Below are positions 56,696-64,000 of a DNA stretch of 64,000 nt, in pieces. The stretch lies in NCBI RefSeq assembly GCF_030116705.1, contig NZ_JAOTIK010000001.1, positions 62,001 to 126,000 of the forward strand, written 5' to 3'. Under the pieces are notes generated by a model that saw only the letters and a program-made list of their open reading frames with translations, was not told the DNA's origin and made no database searches. This stretch comes from Streptomyces sp. ML-6. Its GTDB lineage: Bacteria; Actinomycetota; Actinomycetes; Streptomycetales; Streptomycetaceae. Within the stretch, counting starts at the first letter, position 1, and each line of letters opens with the position of its first letter. The translations under genes were made by a program, and so were the position numbers.

Positions 56696-56860
56696 CCTCC
56701 CGTCTCCCGCCGCGCTGGTTGGGACCTCCACCGCGACACGTACGACGGCACGCACCCGAACGCCTCCGGCGAGCACAGACCCGCGGCCTCCTTCGCCGCT
56801 GGGCCGATGCGGACGGTGGGGTGGTACCGGGAGCATCCGCAGTGGTGGGGGGGCCGGTGA
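56696..56860 (+). pseudogene. SGNH/GDSL esterase, 3' remnant
   Basis: The plus strand reads RRAGWDLHRDTYDGTHPNAS GEHRPAASFA to a stop at 56858. DGTHPNxxGEH.IA.AF is block V of SGNH hydrolases with the catalytic Asp and His. Blocks I-III are absent. It marks another gene cut at the joint near 56690. Confidence 0.6.
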
Positions 56861-57003
56861 GCAATTGTCGTCTTCGGGTGCCGGTTTCACCGCTGTGACC
56901 AGGGTCGTTGGGTTCGAGATACACCAGCGACCGTAGCGACCAGCAGTGTCTCATCGCCATCCGGTGTCACTCGTGCGGCCGGCTTACCGGCGCTCCTGAA
57001 AGC

Positions 57004-57045
57004 GCTGCCCGTCTGCGGTGGTGGCCACCACCGCAGACGGGCAGC
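57004..57045. terminator. Perfect 42-nt palindrome ending the polyol operon
   Basis: Arms of 21 bp (GCTGCCCGTCTGCGGTGGTG at the left edge) pair without mismatch or spacer about 57024/57025. It lies 9 nt beyond the stop of the last operon gene. Confidence 0.8.
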
Positions 57046-57053
57046 ACGACGGG

Positions 57054-58304
57054 CTACATCGTGATGTGGACGGGGCCTCCGGTGCGGGAGATCCCGTCGA
57101 GGACCGAGGACGGGATGCGGAAGACCCGGCCGGGGGCCGCAGGCCAGGCGAGGGTGCGGCGGGTGACGACACGGCCGTCCTGACGGACCGTCACCCTGGG
57201 GAAGCGGACGAACTCGTCCGTCCAGAGCAGGAGTCGGTCGCGGGCTGGAGCAGGATCGCCCGGGCGGAGGATCTGCGGTGCGATCCAGCGGAACGGGGCG
57301 TCGGCGATCAGGCGGACCCCTTCGGCCGGCTTGCTCCTTCCGTCCAGGTGGTTGATCACCTGCTGGGCGACGTGCTTGCCGTCGAGGGCGGCCACGTCGG
57401 CGGTGTCGACGGGGTGGAGCATGTTGCCGACGGCGAAGACCCCGGGTCGGCTGGTGCGCAGCGCGGTGTCCGTGAGGGGGCCGAGGGTGCTCTCGTCGAG
57501 GGTGATGCCCGCGGAACGCACGAGTTCGTGGTCGGGGATCCAGTCGCCGGTGAAGACGACGGTGTCGCATTCGACCGTTCGGCGCTTGCCCGTATCGAGG
57601 TGCTCGATCTCGACAGCCTCGCAGCGGCCCTTGCCCAGGACCTGGGTGACACGGCTGCGGGTGGCGACCGGAACGCGGAGAATGGTGCGGCCCGCCGCGT
57701 TGAAGGCGCCGTAGGACTCTGCCTTCGGGTACTTGCTGATCATGAGCGCAGGGGTGCAGCCGGCTTCGCGGAGGGTCATGGCCGCGGACCAGCTGACCAG
57801 TTCGCCACCGACGATGACGGCCCGCTTGCCGACGGGCTGGTGGTGGAGGTGGACAAGATTTTGGAGTTGTCCGGTGGTGTAGACCCCGTGGGGGCGGTCT
57901 CCGGGGATGCGGCGTGCGGTGCGGGGCCGTTCGCGGGCGCCGGTCGCCAGGACGATGGCACGGGCACGGATCTGATAGCGGCCCTCGGGGCTGGTGACGT
58001 CGACGGTGTGCTGGTCGGACCAGCCGGTGACCATGGTGCTGGTGCGGATCTCCGCTCCGGACCGTGTGGCCCGGTCGGTCAAGTGACGGGCGTAGGCGGG
58101 GCCGGTCATCACGCGGCGCAGGTCTCGCAGGCCGTATCCGGTGTGGTCGCTGTGCCGGGGAATGCCGCCGGCATGCTTTTCCCGGTCGACGACCATGACC
58201 CGGCCGGCACCGCGGTCGACGAGTTCGGCGGCTGCGGTGAGCCCTGCGGGGCCGCCACCGATGATGAGAACATCGGGCTCGATGAGGGGCAGCTGGTGGG
58301 TCAT
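57054..58304 (-). CDS. FAD/NAD(P)-binding oxidoreductase, partner of the GlpA-like protein
   Basis: A 416-residue flavoprotein. PDVLIIGGGPAGLTAAAELV is the FAD fold, VLATGAREREP-like AIVLATGARERPRTARRIPG the ATG motif, KRAVIVGGELVSWSAAMTLR the NAD fold, and GVFAVGNMLHPVDTADVAAL the second FAD motif. There is no CxxC redox pair. Architecture resembles the second subunit of opine/HCN-type and GlpA-associated complexes. Its ATG overlaps the GlpA-like stop by one base (TGATG); the last gene of the operon. Confidence 0.85.
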   Translation of the reverse strand: MTHQLPLIEPDVLIIGGGPAGLTAAAELVDRGAGRVMVVDREKHAGGIPRHSDHTGYGLRDLRRVMTGPAYARHLTDRATRSGAEIRTSTMVTGWSDQHTVDVTSPEGRYQIRARAIVLATGARERPRTARRIPGDRPHGVYTTGQLQNLVHLHHQPVGKRAVIVGGELVSWSAAMTLREAGCTPALMISKYPKAESYGAFNAAGRTILRVPVATRSRVTQVLGKGRCEAVEIEHLDTGKRRTVECDTVVFTGDWIPDHELVRSAGITLDESTLGPLTDTALRTSRPGVFAVGNMLHPVDTADVAALDGKHVAQQVINHLDGRSKPAEGVRLIADAPFRWIAPQILRPGDPAPARDRLLLWTDEFVRFPRVTVRQDGRVVTRRTLAWPAAPGRVFRIPSSVLDGISRTGGPVHITM

Positions 58305-59737
58305 CACTTGTCCTTGTGCTGGCTGCAGCAGCCGTCGTCGGTCTGGTGCTGGGTGCGCAGGGCGGCGACGGCCGCGCCGCAGAAGAAGCCCTGGCAGCGG
58401 CCGTTCATGGCCCGGGTGCGTCGGCGCAGCCCTTCCAGACTGCGCGCGGGCACCGGGGCATGGCAGGCGTCCCGGATCTCGCCCTCGGTGACCCGTTCGC
58501 AGAAGCAGACGATGGTGCCGTACGCGGTGTCCTCGGCGATGAGGTCGGTGTCCTGGTAGGGGCGTGTGGTGGCTTCGCCGATGTTCGGCATCCGGGGCGG
58601 GGCAGGCAGGTCGCTGCGGCTGCGGAGCCCGAGACCGGTTTCCGCCAGGAGCCCGGTGACGTGCTCGGCGATGGCGATGCCGGCTGTCAGGCCGGTGGAG
58701 CGGATGCCACCCACAAGGAGGTACCGCTGTTCGGGGGTGGCTTCGATGAGGTAGTCGTCGCGGTCGATCGCGGCGCGCAGTCCGGCATAGCTGGCGGTGA
58801 CCTCCTCGCTGAGCAGGCTCGGCATGAGCCGCGCACCCTTGCTGAGGAGGAAGTCGTAGCCGTCCTCGGACGTGGCGGTGTTGGTGCGGTCGGTGAGGTC
58901 CTCGGCGGTGGGGCCGAGCATGACGTTGCCGTAGATCGTCGGGGAGATGAGCACGCCCTTGCCGCGGGAGGAGGGCACTGGCAGGACGATCTTGCCGACC
59001 TTGGGCCGTGCCAGCTTGTCGAACACGAACAGCTCGCCGCGGCGGGGGGTGACGGTGAAGCGGTCGTGGCCGAAGAGCTGGTCGATCATGTCGGCGCCGA
59101 GGCCTGCCGCGTTGACGACCCAGCGGGCTCGCACGTCGCCCCGGGCGGTGTACAGCGTCGTCGCGTCGTCGCCCACGTCGATGCCGGTCACGGCGTGTTC
59201 GAGCAGTAGCGTCGTCCCGCGCTGTTTGGCGTCCGTGGCCAGGGCGAGGTTGGTGGTCCAGGTGCAGATGATGGACTCGTCGGGAACGGCCAGGCCGCCG
59301 AGCACGCCCTCGCCGAGATCGGGCAGGACCCGGTACACCTCGTCCGCGTCGACGATGCGGCAGTGCTCGTATCCGTTGGCCTCGGCCTTCTCCTTCAGGG
59401 CGGGCAAGGCGTCGAGCTCTTCCTGGTTCCAGGCCACCAGCACGGCGCCGGTGTGCTCGACGGGGATTCCGGTGGCCTTGGCGTAATCGCTCAGCAGGTG
59501 GTAGCCGCGAGCCACGAGTCGGGACTCCAGGGTGCCCGGTTTCGCGTCGAAGCCTGTGTGCAGGATGGCGGTGTTGGCCTTGCTGGTTCCGTCTCCGACG
59601 TCGTCGCGGGCTTCGAGCAGCGCCACGGAGACATCGTGGCCCGACAGTTCGCGTGCGATGGCCGAGCCGACGATGCCTCCTCCGATCACCGCGATGTCGA
59701 AGATTTCGGGGTGAGGACGGTGGGGGGTGGGGGTCAT
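58304..59737 (-). CDS. GlpA-like FAD dehydrogenase with [2Fe-2S] domain
   Basis: A 477-residue protein. FDIAVIGGGIVGSAIARELS is the FAD fold of the glycerol-3-phosphate dehydrogenase (DAO) family, LLEARDDVGDGTSKANTAIL HTGFDAKPGTLESRL the flavin-binding block, and YLLVGGIRSTGLTAGIAIAE the C-terminal FAD motif. After residue about 390 a BFD-like domain follows with CFCERV and GRCQGFFC, four Cys for a [2Fe-2S] cluster. This is the layout of anaerobic GlpA rather than aerobic GlpD. The ATG at 59737 overlaps the kinase stop (ATGA) and has AGGGAG upstream. It likely oxidises the kinase product. Confidence 0.87.
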   Translation of the reverse strand: MTPTPHRPHPEIFDIAVIGGGIVGSAIARELSGHDVSVALLEARDDVGDGTSKANTAILHTGFDAKPGTLESRLVARGYHLLSDYAKATGIPVEHTGAVLVAWNQEELDALPALKEKAEANGYEHCRIVDADEVYRVLPDLGEGVLGGLAVPDESIICTWTTNLALATDAKQRGTTLLLEHAVTGIDVGDDATTLYTARGDVRARWVVNAAGLGADMIDQLFGHDRFTVTPRRGELFVFDKLARPKVGKIVLPVPSSRGKGVLISPTIYGNVMLGPTAEDLTDRTNTATSEDGYDFLLSKGARLMPSLLSEEVTASYAGLRAAIDRDDYLIEATPEQRYLLVGGIRSTGLTAGIAIAEHVTGLLAETGLGLRSRSDLPAPPRMPNIGEATTRPYQDTDLIAEDTAYGTIVCFCERVTEGEIRDACHAPVPARSLEGLRRRTRAMNGRCQGFFCGAAVAALRTQHQTDDGCCSQHKDK

Positions 59738-61167
59738 GAGTGGTCTCCCTTGGTGGCACACGCTGCGGCGGCCTGCGCCCATGTGGTGCGAAACTCCTGG
59801 GCCCGGTCCTCGGACCAGCGGGGTTCGTAGACAGCCGACGGCTGCCAGTGGCCGACGGCCTCTTCGAGGCTGACGGCGGGGTCAAGAGCGCAGCGGGCGA
59901 GCGCGGCGGCGCCGAGGGGGGTGGCGTGCGCGTTGGGGTAGATGTCGACGGGGAGCTGGGCGATGTCGGCCTGGGCCTGCATGAGAGCAGCGGAGTTGGT
60001 CAGCCCGCCGTCGGCGCGCAGCCGGTTCAGGGGCCGGTCGAGGTCGCGGCCGACGAGGGCCGTCAACTCGGTGACCTGGGCGGCTATGCCCTGGAGTACA
60101 GCCAGGATGAGGTGCTCGCGGCGGGTGGACAGAGTCAGGCCGGTGAGGGAGGCCGTGGCCTCGGAAGCCCACCACGGAGCGGCGAGTCCGGCGAACGCCG
60201 GGACGCACATGACGCCCTCGCTGTCCTCCGCGGCCAGCGCGTCGAGGTCGGTGGCGGACCGGAGAAGACCGAGGTCCTGCAACCAGCGTACGGCCGAGGC
60301 CACGGTGTAGACCTGACCGTCCAGGCAATACCGGGTCTGCCCCGCGGCCTGCCAGGCCACCGATGTCGTCAGGCCTGCGCTGGAGCGCACGGGGATCGGC
60401 CCCGTGTTCGCCAGCAGGAACGCGCCCGTGCCGTAGGTGCACTTGGCAGTGCCCTGCTCCAGGCACGCCTCGGCGACCAGAGCGGCCTGCTGGTCGACGA
60501 TCAGGCCTGCCACCGGCGTCTCCTGCCCGAAGGCGCGCGTGGTACCGACGACCTCGTCGCTGCCGACGATGCGCGGCAGCCGCTCGTCGCCGAGGGAGAA
60601 CAGATCGGCGAGATGCCCGTCCCACGCCGCGCCGTCCAGGTCGAAGATCAGCGAACGGCTGGCGGTGGAGGCGTCGGTGACGAACTCGCCCGTCAGGTGG
60701 TGCACGAGCCAGGTGTCGGTGGTGGTCACCACCCCGTCACGGGTGAGGTTGCGGCGCAGCCACGCCATCTTGGGCGCGGAGAAGTAGGGGTCGAGAACGA
60801 GACCGGTGCGCTGTGCGATGGCCTCGCGGTGCTCGGCCAGCTCGGCGCAGATGCTCTCCGCACGGCTGTCCTGCCAGACGATCGCCGGGGACAGCGGCGT
60901 TCCTGTGGCTTCGTCCCAGGCCAGAACGGTCTCCCCTTGGTTGGCCAGGGCCACGCCGTCGATGGGCCGGCCGGCCATGCTCATGGCCCGGCGGCCGGCG
61001 GTGAGGACGGAATCGAGCAGTTCGTGCGGGTTCTGTTCCACGCCTCCGCCGGGCAGGTAGGTGGGACGGATGGTCTCCTCGGCTATGGCGACCGTTCCGT
61101 CCTCGGCGTCGACGACGATGGCTTTGGTGCCCGAGGTGCCTTGGTCGATGGCGAGGATCGTGGTCAT
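59734..61167 (-). CDS. glpK: FGGY-family kinase, glycerol-kinase-like
   Basis: A 477-residue kinase. ILAIDQGTSGTKAIVVDAED is the N-terminal phosphate loop, LANQGETVLAWDEATGTPLS PAIVWQDSR the GlpK block, KCTYGTGAFLLANTG the adenosine region, and RADGGLTNSAALMQAQADIA Q the FGGY signature 2 in the GlpK form. It is about 25 residues shorter than classical GlpK and shows several substitutions (QGTSGT for QGTTS), so glycerol is only one option; erythritol-, dihydroxyacetone- or amino-polyol-type substrates remain possible. Both ends overlap neighbouring genes by ATGA. Confidence 0.8.
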   Translation of the reverse strand: MTTILAIDQGTSGTKAIVVDAEDGTVAIAEETIRPTYLPGGGVEQNPHELLDSVLTAGRRAMSMAGRPIDGVALANQGETVLAWDEATGTPLSPAIVWQDSRAESICAELAEHREAIAQRTGLVLDPYFSAPKMAWLRRNLTRDGVVTTTDTWLVHHLTGEFVTDASTASRSLIFDLDGAAWDGHLADLFSLGDERLPRIVGSDEVVGTTRAFGQETPVAGLIVDQQAALVAEACLEQGTAKCTYGTGAFLLANTGPIPVRSSAGLTTSVAWQAAGQTRYCLDGQVYTVASAVRWLQDLGLLRSATDLDALAAEDSEGVMCVPAFAGLAAPWWASEATASLTGLTLSTRREHLILAVLQGIAAQVTELTALVGRDLDRPLNRLRADGGLTNSAALMQAQADIAQLPVDIYPNAHATPLGAAALARCALDPAVSLEEAVGHWQPSAVYEPRWSEDRAQEFRTTWAQAAAACATKGDHS

Positions 61168-62696
61168 CGCGGGGCCCCTTCCATGCCGGCCGCGGAGGAC
61201 ACGGTGGTGTTGTCCAGGGCCCGGTCGACGTCAGCCATGTCCGGCATGGTCAGGGCGGCGCGGCCACGCCGGACGATGAGCGCCACCAGGTAGACGGCGC
61301 CGATCCCGCACAGCACCAGGACGTAGGCCCAGGGACCGCGGAAGGAGGCGTCCCGGAAGATGAGCAGCTCGTACACCAGCCAGACCGCGGCCAGAAGCAG
61401 GACCGGGACCTCCCACCTTCCCAGGGAGAAGCCGCGCGACGGCGGCAGGGAGGAGCGCTTGGCCGCGTACATCGCGACCGTGCCGGCGTAGATGACGGCG
61501 GGCAGCAGGGTGGCGGCGGAGAAAAGTTGGAACAGTGCGTCGGTGGAACGGGAGAAGACCGCGAGGACGATCTGCGCGATGATCATCATGAACACAGTGG
61601 CGTTCAGCGGCGTCGCCGTCCGGGGGTGGATGCGCTTGAGCAGGCGCCATCCGGGGAAGCGCTCGTCCCGGGACATCGCGTAGACCAGGCGGGTTCCGCT
61701 GAGGGTGATCACCAGTCCGCAGGAGAAGATCGAGACCACGACGAGGACCAGGAGGGCCTTACCCACCACGGACCCGAGGACGGCGGTGATCACGGTGGCC
61801 ACCGGGGTGGCCGACTCGGTGGCGCCGTCGACCTGACCGACGGCGGCGGTCACGGCGATCAGGAAGAGAAAGCCGAGGACGCCCAGGGACAGGACGGCCT
61901 GGACCATCGCCTTGGGGATGACACGGGCGGGGTTCTTGGTCTCCTCCGCCAGGTTTGCCGCGGACTCGAATCCGACGATGGTGAACGCGCCGAGCAGGAA
62001 CGCCAGGGCGAAGGGGCCGGCATGGGTTCCGTCGCCCAGACCGTAGTAGCCACTCTCCGGGACCGTCCCGGTGTCGAACAGGTTGGCGAAATCGAGCTTG
62101 CCGGTGAAGTAGCCCACCGCGAACAGCAGCACCGTCAGCGCGATCATGCCGATGAGCTGTGCTGTCACCGCCGCACTGTTGACCTTGTGCGTGATACGCG
62201 TGGACGCGGCGACCAGCAGGGCCTGCAGCAGCACCACGCCGGCCGTGATGACCCAGGCGTTCTGTGTCGTTCCGACGTACTGGAACAGCTCGGGGAGGAT
62301 CGTGGAGGCGATCGTGTAGTCCACGGCGACCACGACGACCCCGAGGAAGGCGAACGAGATCCAGCCCATGATCCAGCCCCACACGGGACCGACGATCCGT
62401 GAGACCCACTGGTAGGAGTAGCCGCTGATCGGGATGCGCGCCGCCAGCGCTCCGAAGACGAGGGCGATGCAGAGCTGGCCGATCACGGATATCGGCCAGG
62501 CCCAGATGCCGCGCGGGCCCGAGGTGGCGAGCACCGAGCCGTAGGCCGTGAAGATGCCTGTCGCGATCGACACGAACCCGAAAGCCACGGAGAACGAGGC
62601 GTACCAGCCCAGCTCTCGCGCCATCACCGGGTTCGGCTCGCCCTGCTGCACCTCAGCCGTTCTTGGCGCCTGAGCACCTGCTTCTGATTTGGCCAT
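61164..62696 (-). CDS. APC-family permease (amino acid/amine type)
   Basis: A 510-residue, twelve-segment transporter. ELGWYASFSVAFGFVSIATG IFTAYGSVLATSGPRGIW, IPISGYSYQWVSRIVGPVWG WI and FTIVGFESAANLAEETKNPA RVIPKAM are the hallmark blocks of the eukaryotic-type amine/GABA (ACT) branch of the APC superfamily. The ATG at 62696 has GAGG upstream. It is unusual as the uptake step of a glycerol-like route, where an MIP channel would be expected; an amino group on the substrate would explain it. Head of the four-gene operon. Confidence 0.9.
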   Translation of the reverse strand: MAKSEAGAQAPRTAEVQQGEPNPVMARELGWYASFSVAFGFVSIATGIFTAYGSVLATSGPRGIWAWPISVIGQLCIALVFGALAARIPISGYSYQWVSRIVGPVWGWIMGWISFAFLGVVVVAVDYTIASTILPELFQYVGTTQNAWVITAGVVLLQALLVAASTRITHKVNSAAVTAQLIGMIALTVLLFAVGYFTGKLDFANLFDTGTVPESGYYGLGDGTHAGPFALAFLLGAFTIVGFESAANLAEETKNPARVIPKAMVQAVLSLGVLGFLFLIAVTAAVGQVDGATESATPVATVITAVLGSVVGKALLVLVVVSIFSCGLVITLSGTRLVYAMSRDERFPGWRLLKRIHPRTATPLNATVFMMIIAQIVLAVFSRSTDALFQLFSAATLLPAVIYAGTVAMYAAKRSSLPPSRGFSLGRWEVPVLLLAAVWLVYELLIFRDASFRGPWAYVLVLCGIGAVYLVALIVRRGRAALTMPDMADVDRALDNTTVSSAAGMEGAPR

Positions 62697-63102
62697 GCCC
62701 TCGTTCCCTGCTTCAGAGTGCCCCGCCACAGCCGTGAAAGCCAGCGGGTGGTGGGAGAACCGAATGTGATCGGCATCAAGGCGCGTCCCCCAGGGATGCG
62801 CTGGAGCCTGTCCGTGGGACGGCTGCAAGGGCGCGATCCGCGCGCCACCTCGACGCCTGTCAATAGCACCCTCGTGACCGTTTGTGTGGACTATTGACTG
62901 CTGAGAGTGTGGACCCTTGCCCGTTTGCCGTCAAGGGGTCGCCCTCCCGACCTGGTGAACCACTGCCGATCAGCTCGCAGAAACCGCCTTGATCTGCAGA
63001 GAAAGCCAACTTTGAGGCCGCCGACAGCGCGTTTCGGACATCACATGAGCCCTAGAATGCAGTCAGGGTTCCACAGAAACAGTCAATCAGAGAGGGCCGG
63101 AC
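62697..63102. promoter_or_regulatory. Divergent promoter region of permease operon and deoR
   Basis: A 406-bp gap without a gene. GTGTGGAC occurs twice as a direct repeat, 62884-62891 and 62907-62914, 23 bp apart (about two helical turns), a spacing suited to DeoR-type repressors. A TAGAAT box at 63053-63058 fits the deoR promoter. GAGAGGG lies about 8 nt before the deoR GTG. Confidence 0.5.
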
Positions 63103-63864
63103 GTGCTAGCAGCCGAGCGTCACCGCAGGATCGTCGCCGAGATCACTCGGCTCAAATTCATCACGACGGACGACCTGACCAGCCTGCTCGGTGTCTCCCA
63201 CGAGACGATCCGCAGGGACCTCGCTCTCCTGGAGCGCCGCGGCGAGCTGGCACGCGTCCACGGAGGGGCCACCGCCGTCCAGTCCCCCGTCGGGGAGGAG
63301 GCATCCTTCAATGAGCGCAGGAGCGCTTTCCTCGCCGAGAAGCAGGCCATCGGCCGCGCCGCGGCAGCCCTGATCGAACCCAACCAGACGGTCGTCATCG
63401 ATGTCGGCACCACGGCCCTGGAGGTGGCCCGCGCTCTGCCCGCCGACCACGTCGGCGTCATCGCCACCCCTTCCCTGCTCGTGGCCGCCGAAGTGAGCTC
63501 CCGTCCGCACGTCGAGGTCCTGGTCAGCGGCGGGCGGTTGCGCGGAGGCGATCTGGCCTGCTCCAACGCCCAGACCGTCGAATTCTTCAGCAACCTTCGC
63601 GCGGACGCGGTCTTCCTGGGCTCCGGGGGTATCGCCTCCTACGGCCTGACCGACTTCCACCTCGACGAAGTCGCAACGAAGCGCACCATGCTGGCCAACG
63701 CGTCCCACCGCTACGTACTCGCCGATTCCAGCAAGTTCGGACGCACGGCCGCCCACCGCGTCTGTGAACTCGACGGCTTCGACACCCTTGTCACCGACAG
63801 CCCTTGCCCGGACGACCTGAGTGACGCCCTCGGCGCGGCGGGCGACAACATCGTCGTGGCCTGA
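63103..63864 (+). CDS. DeoR family transcriptional repressor
   Basis: A 253-residue regulator of the GlpR/DeoR group. RHRRIVAEITRLKFITTDDL TSLLGVSHETIRRDLALLER RGELARVHGGA is the HTH with the family signature. The sugar-phosphate sensor domain has VVIDVGTTALEVARALP, VLVSGGRLRGGDLACSN, FLGSGGIASYGLTDFHLDEV ATKRTML and ADSSKFGR. Such proteins release DNA on binding a phosphorylated sugar or polyol, here presumably the kinase product. GTG start at 63103. Divergent from the permease-kinase-dehydrogenase operon. Confidence 0.92.
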   Translation: MLAAERHRRIVAEITRLKFITTDDLTSLLGVSHETIRRDLALLERRGELARVHGGATAVQSPVGEEASFNERRSAFLAEKQAIGRAAAALIEPNQTVVIDVGTTALEVARALPADHVGVIATPSLLVAAEVSSRPHVEVLVSGGRLRGGDLACSNAQTVEFFSNLRADAVFLGSGGIASYGLTDFHLDEVATKRTMLANASHRYVLADSSKFGRTAAHRVCELDGFDTLVTDSPCPDDLSDALGAAGDNIVVA

Positions 63865-63962
63865 AACCCTCGCGGCCTGAAGGCAGGACGGCCAACCACT
63901 TCCTTCGGCGTCGGCAACTCCCTCTTGCATCGGGCACGGTGGGCCCCCTCCCCAGGAGCAGC

Positions 63963-64000
63963 GTGAGAATCCAGCCGCTCCACCGCGGCTGTCCAGAGGC
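63963..64000 (+). CDS. Possible gene start running off the window
   Basis: AGGAG lies 4 nt before a GTG at 63963, followed by an open frame (RIQPLHRGCPE) to the window edge. Too short to identify. Confidence 0.25.
   Translation, partial: MRIQPLHRGCPE

Overview
The window reads as a high-GC actinobacterial chromosome, most likely Streptomyces. GC is above 70% in coding DNA, GTG and TTG starts occur, stop/start overlaps (ATGA, GTGA, TGATG) are common, several regulators look leaderless, and the regulator families (TetR, IclR, Lrp, PucR, LAL-type LuxR, PadR, DeoR) and repeats are typical of the genus. A metabolic core is interrupted by islands of decayed mobile DNA, as expected for an accessory or arm region. 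No rRNA, tRNA, CRISPR or prophage structural gene was recognised.

Layout: (1) 0.3-1.6 kb, a DoxX membrane protein divergent from a TetR regulator. (2) 1.6-3.4 kb, a graveyard on the minus strand: a decayed gene, an IS110 transposase remnant, a 5'-truncated-maturase group II intron and the ISAzo13-type transposase remnant it seems to sit in. (3) 3.5-15.3 kb, a secreted PAF-acetylhydrolase-like enzyme, then an amino-acid catabolic region. Here an IclR gene faces a permease/HAD phosphatase/cyclase operon and an Lrp gene. Opposing these is an operon of homoserine dehydrogenase, aldehyde dehydrogenase and aspartate ammonia-lyase under a second IclR gene. Together the operon could take homoserine to aspartate semialdehyde, aspartate and fumarate. 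(4) 15.6-19.5 kb, a MITE-like element, a complete IS5-type element and five gene remnants. (5) 19.6-43 kb, a long minus-strand stretch: five single-domain alpha/beta hydrolases, AraC, PucR and two giant LAL regulators, an LLM monooxygenase with its flavin reductase, a sugar ABC importer without ATPase, a GPR1/FUN34/YaaH-type membrane protein, an amidohydrolase, Dps, DoxX and an isochorismatase-like hydrolase. This looks like stress or small-molecule detoxification and scavenging. (6) 43.2-57 kb, a second mobile-DNA island: MFS, DUF3817, SGNH and IS remnants, a Tn554-like recombinase pair whose second gene is broken, and two IS3 elements. It also holds a PadR/HAAS pair, a NarL-type response regulator and a secreted peptidoglycan-binding protein. 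(7) 57-63.9 kb, a tightly overlapped operon (APC permease, glycerol-kinase-like FGGY kinase, GlpA-like iron-sulfur flavoprotein, second FAD/NAD oxidoreductase) facing a DeoR repressor. It looks like a complete import, phosphorylation and oxidation route for a polyol or amino-polyol.

All calls come from reading the sequence and translated proteins by eye. Family names rest on remembered motifs, not on searches. Start sites were moved from the longest reading frame to positions with a ribosome binding site, a translational overlap or a family-typical N-terminus where possible.
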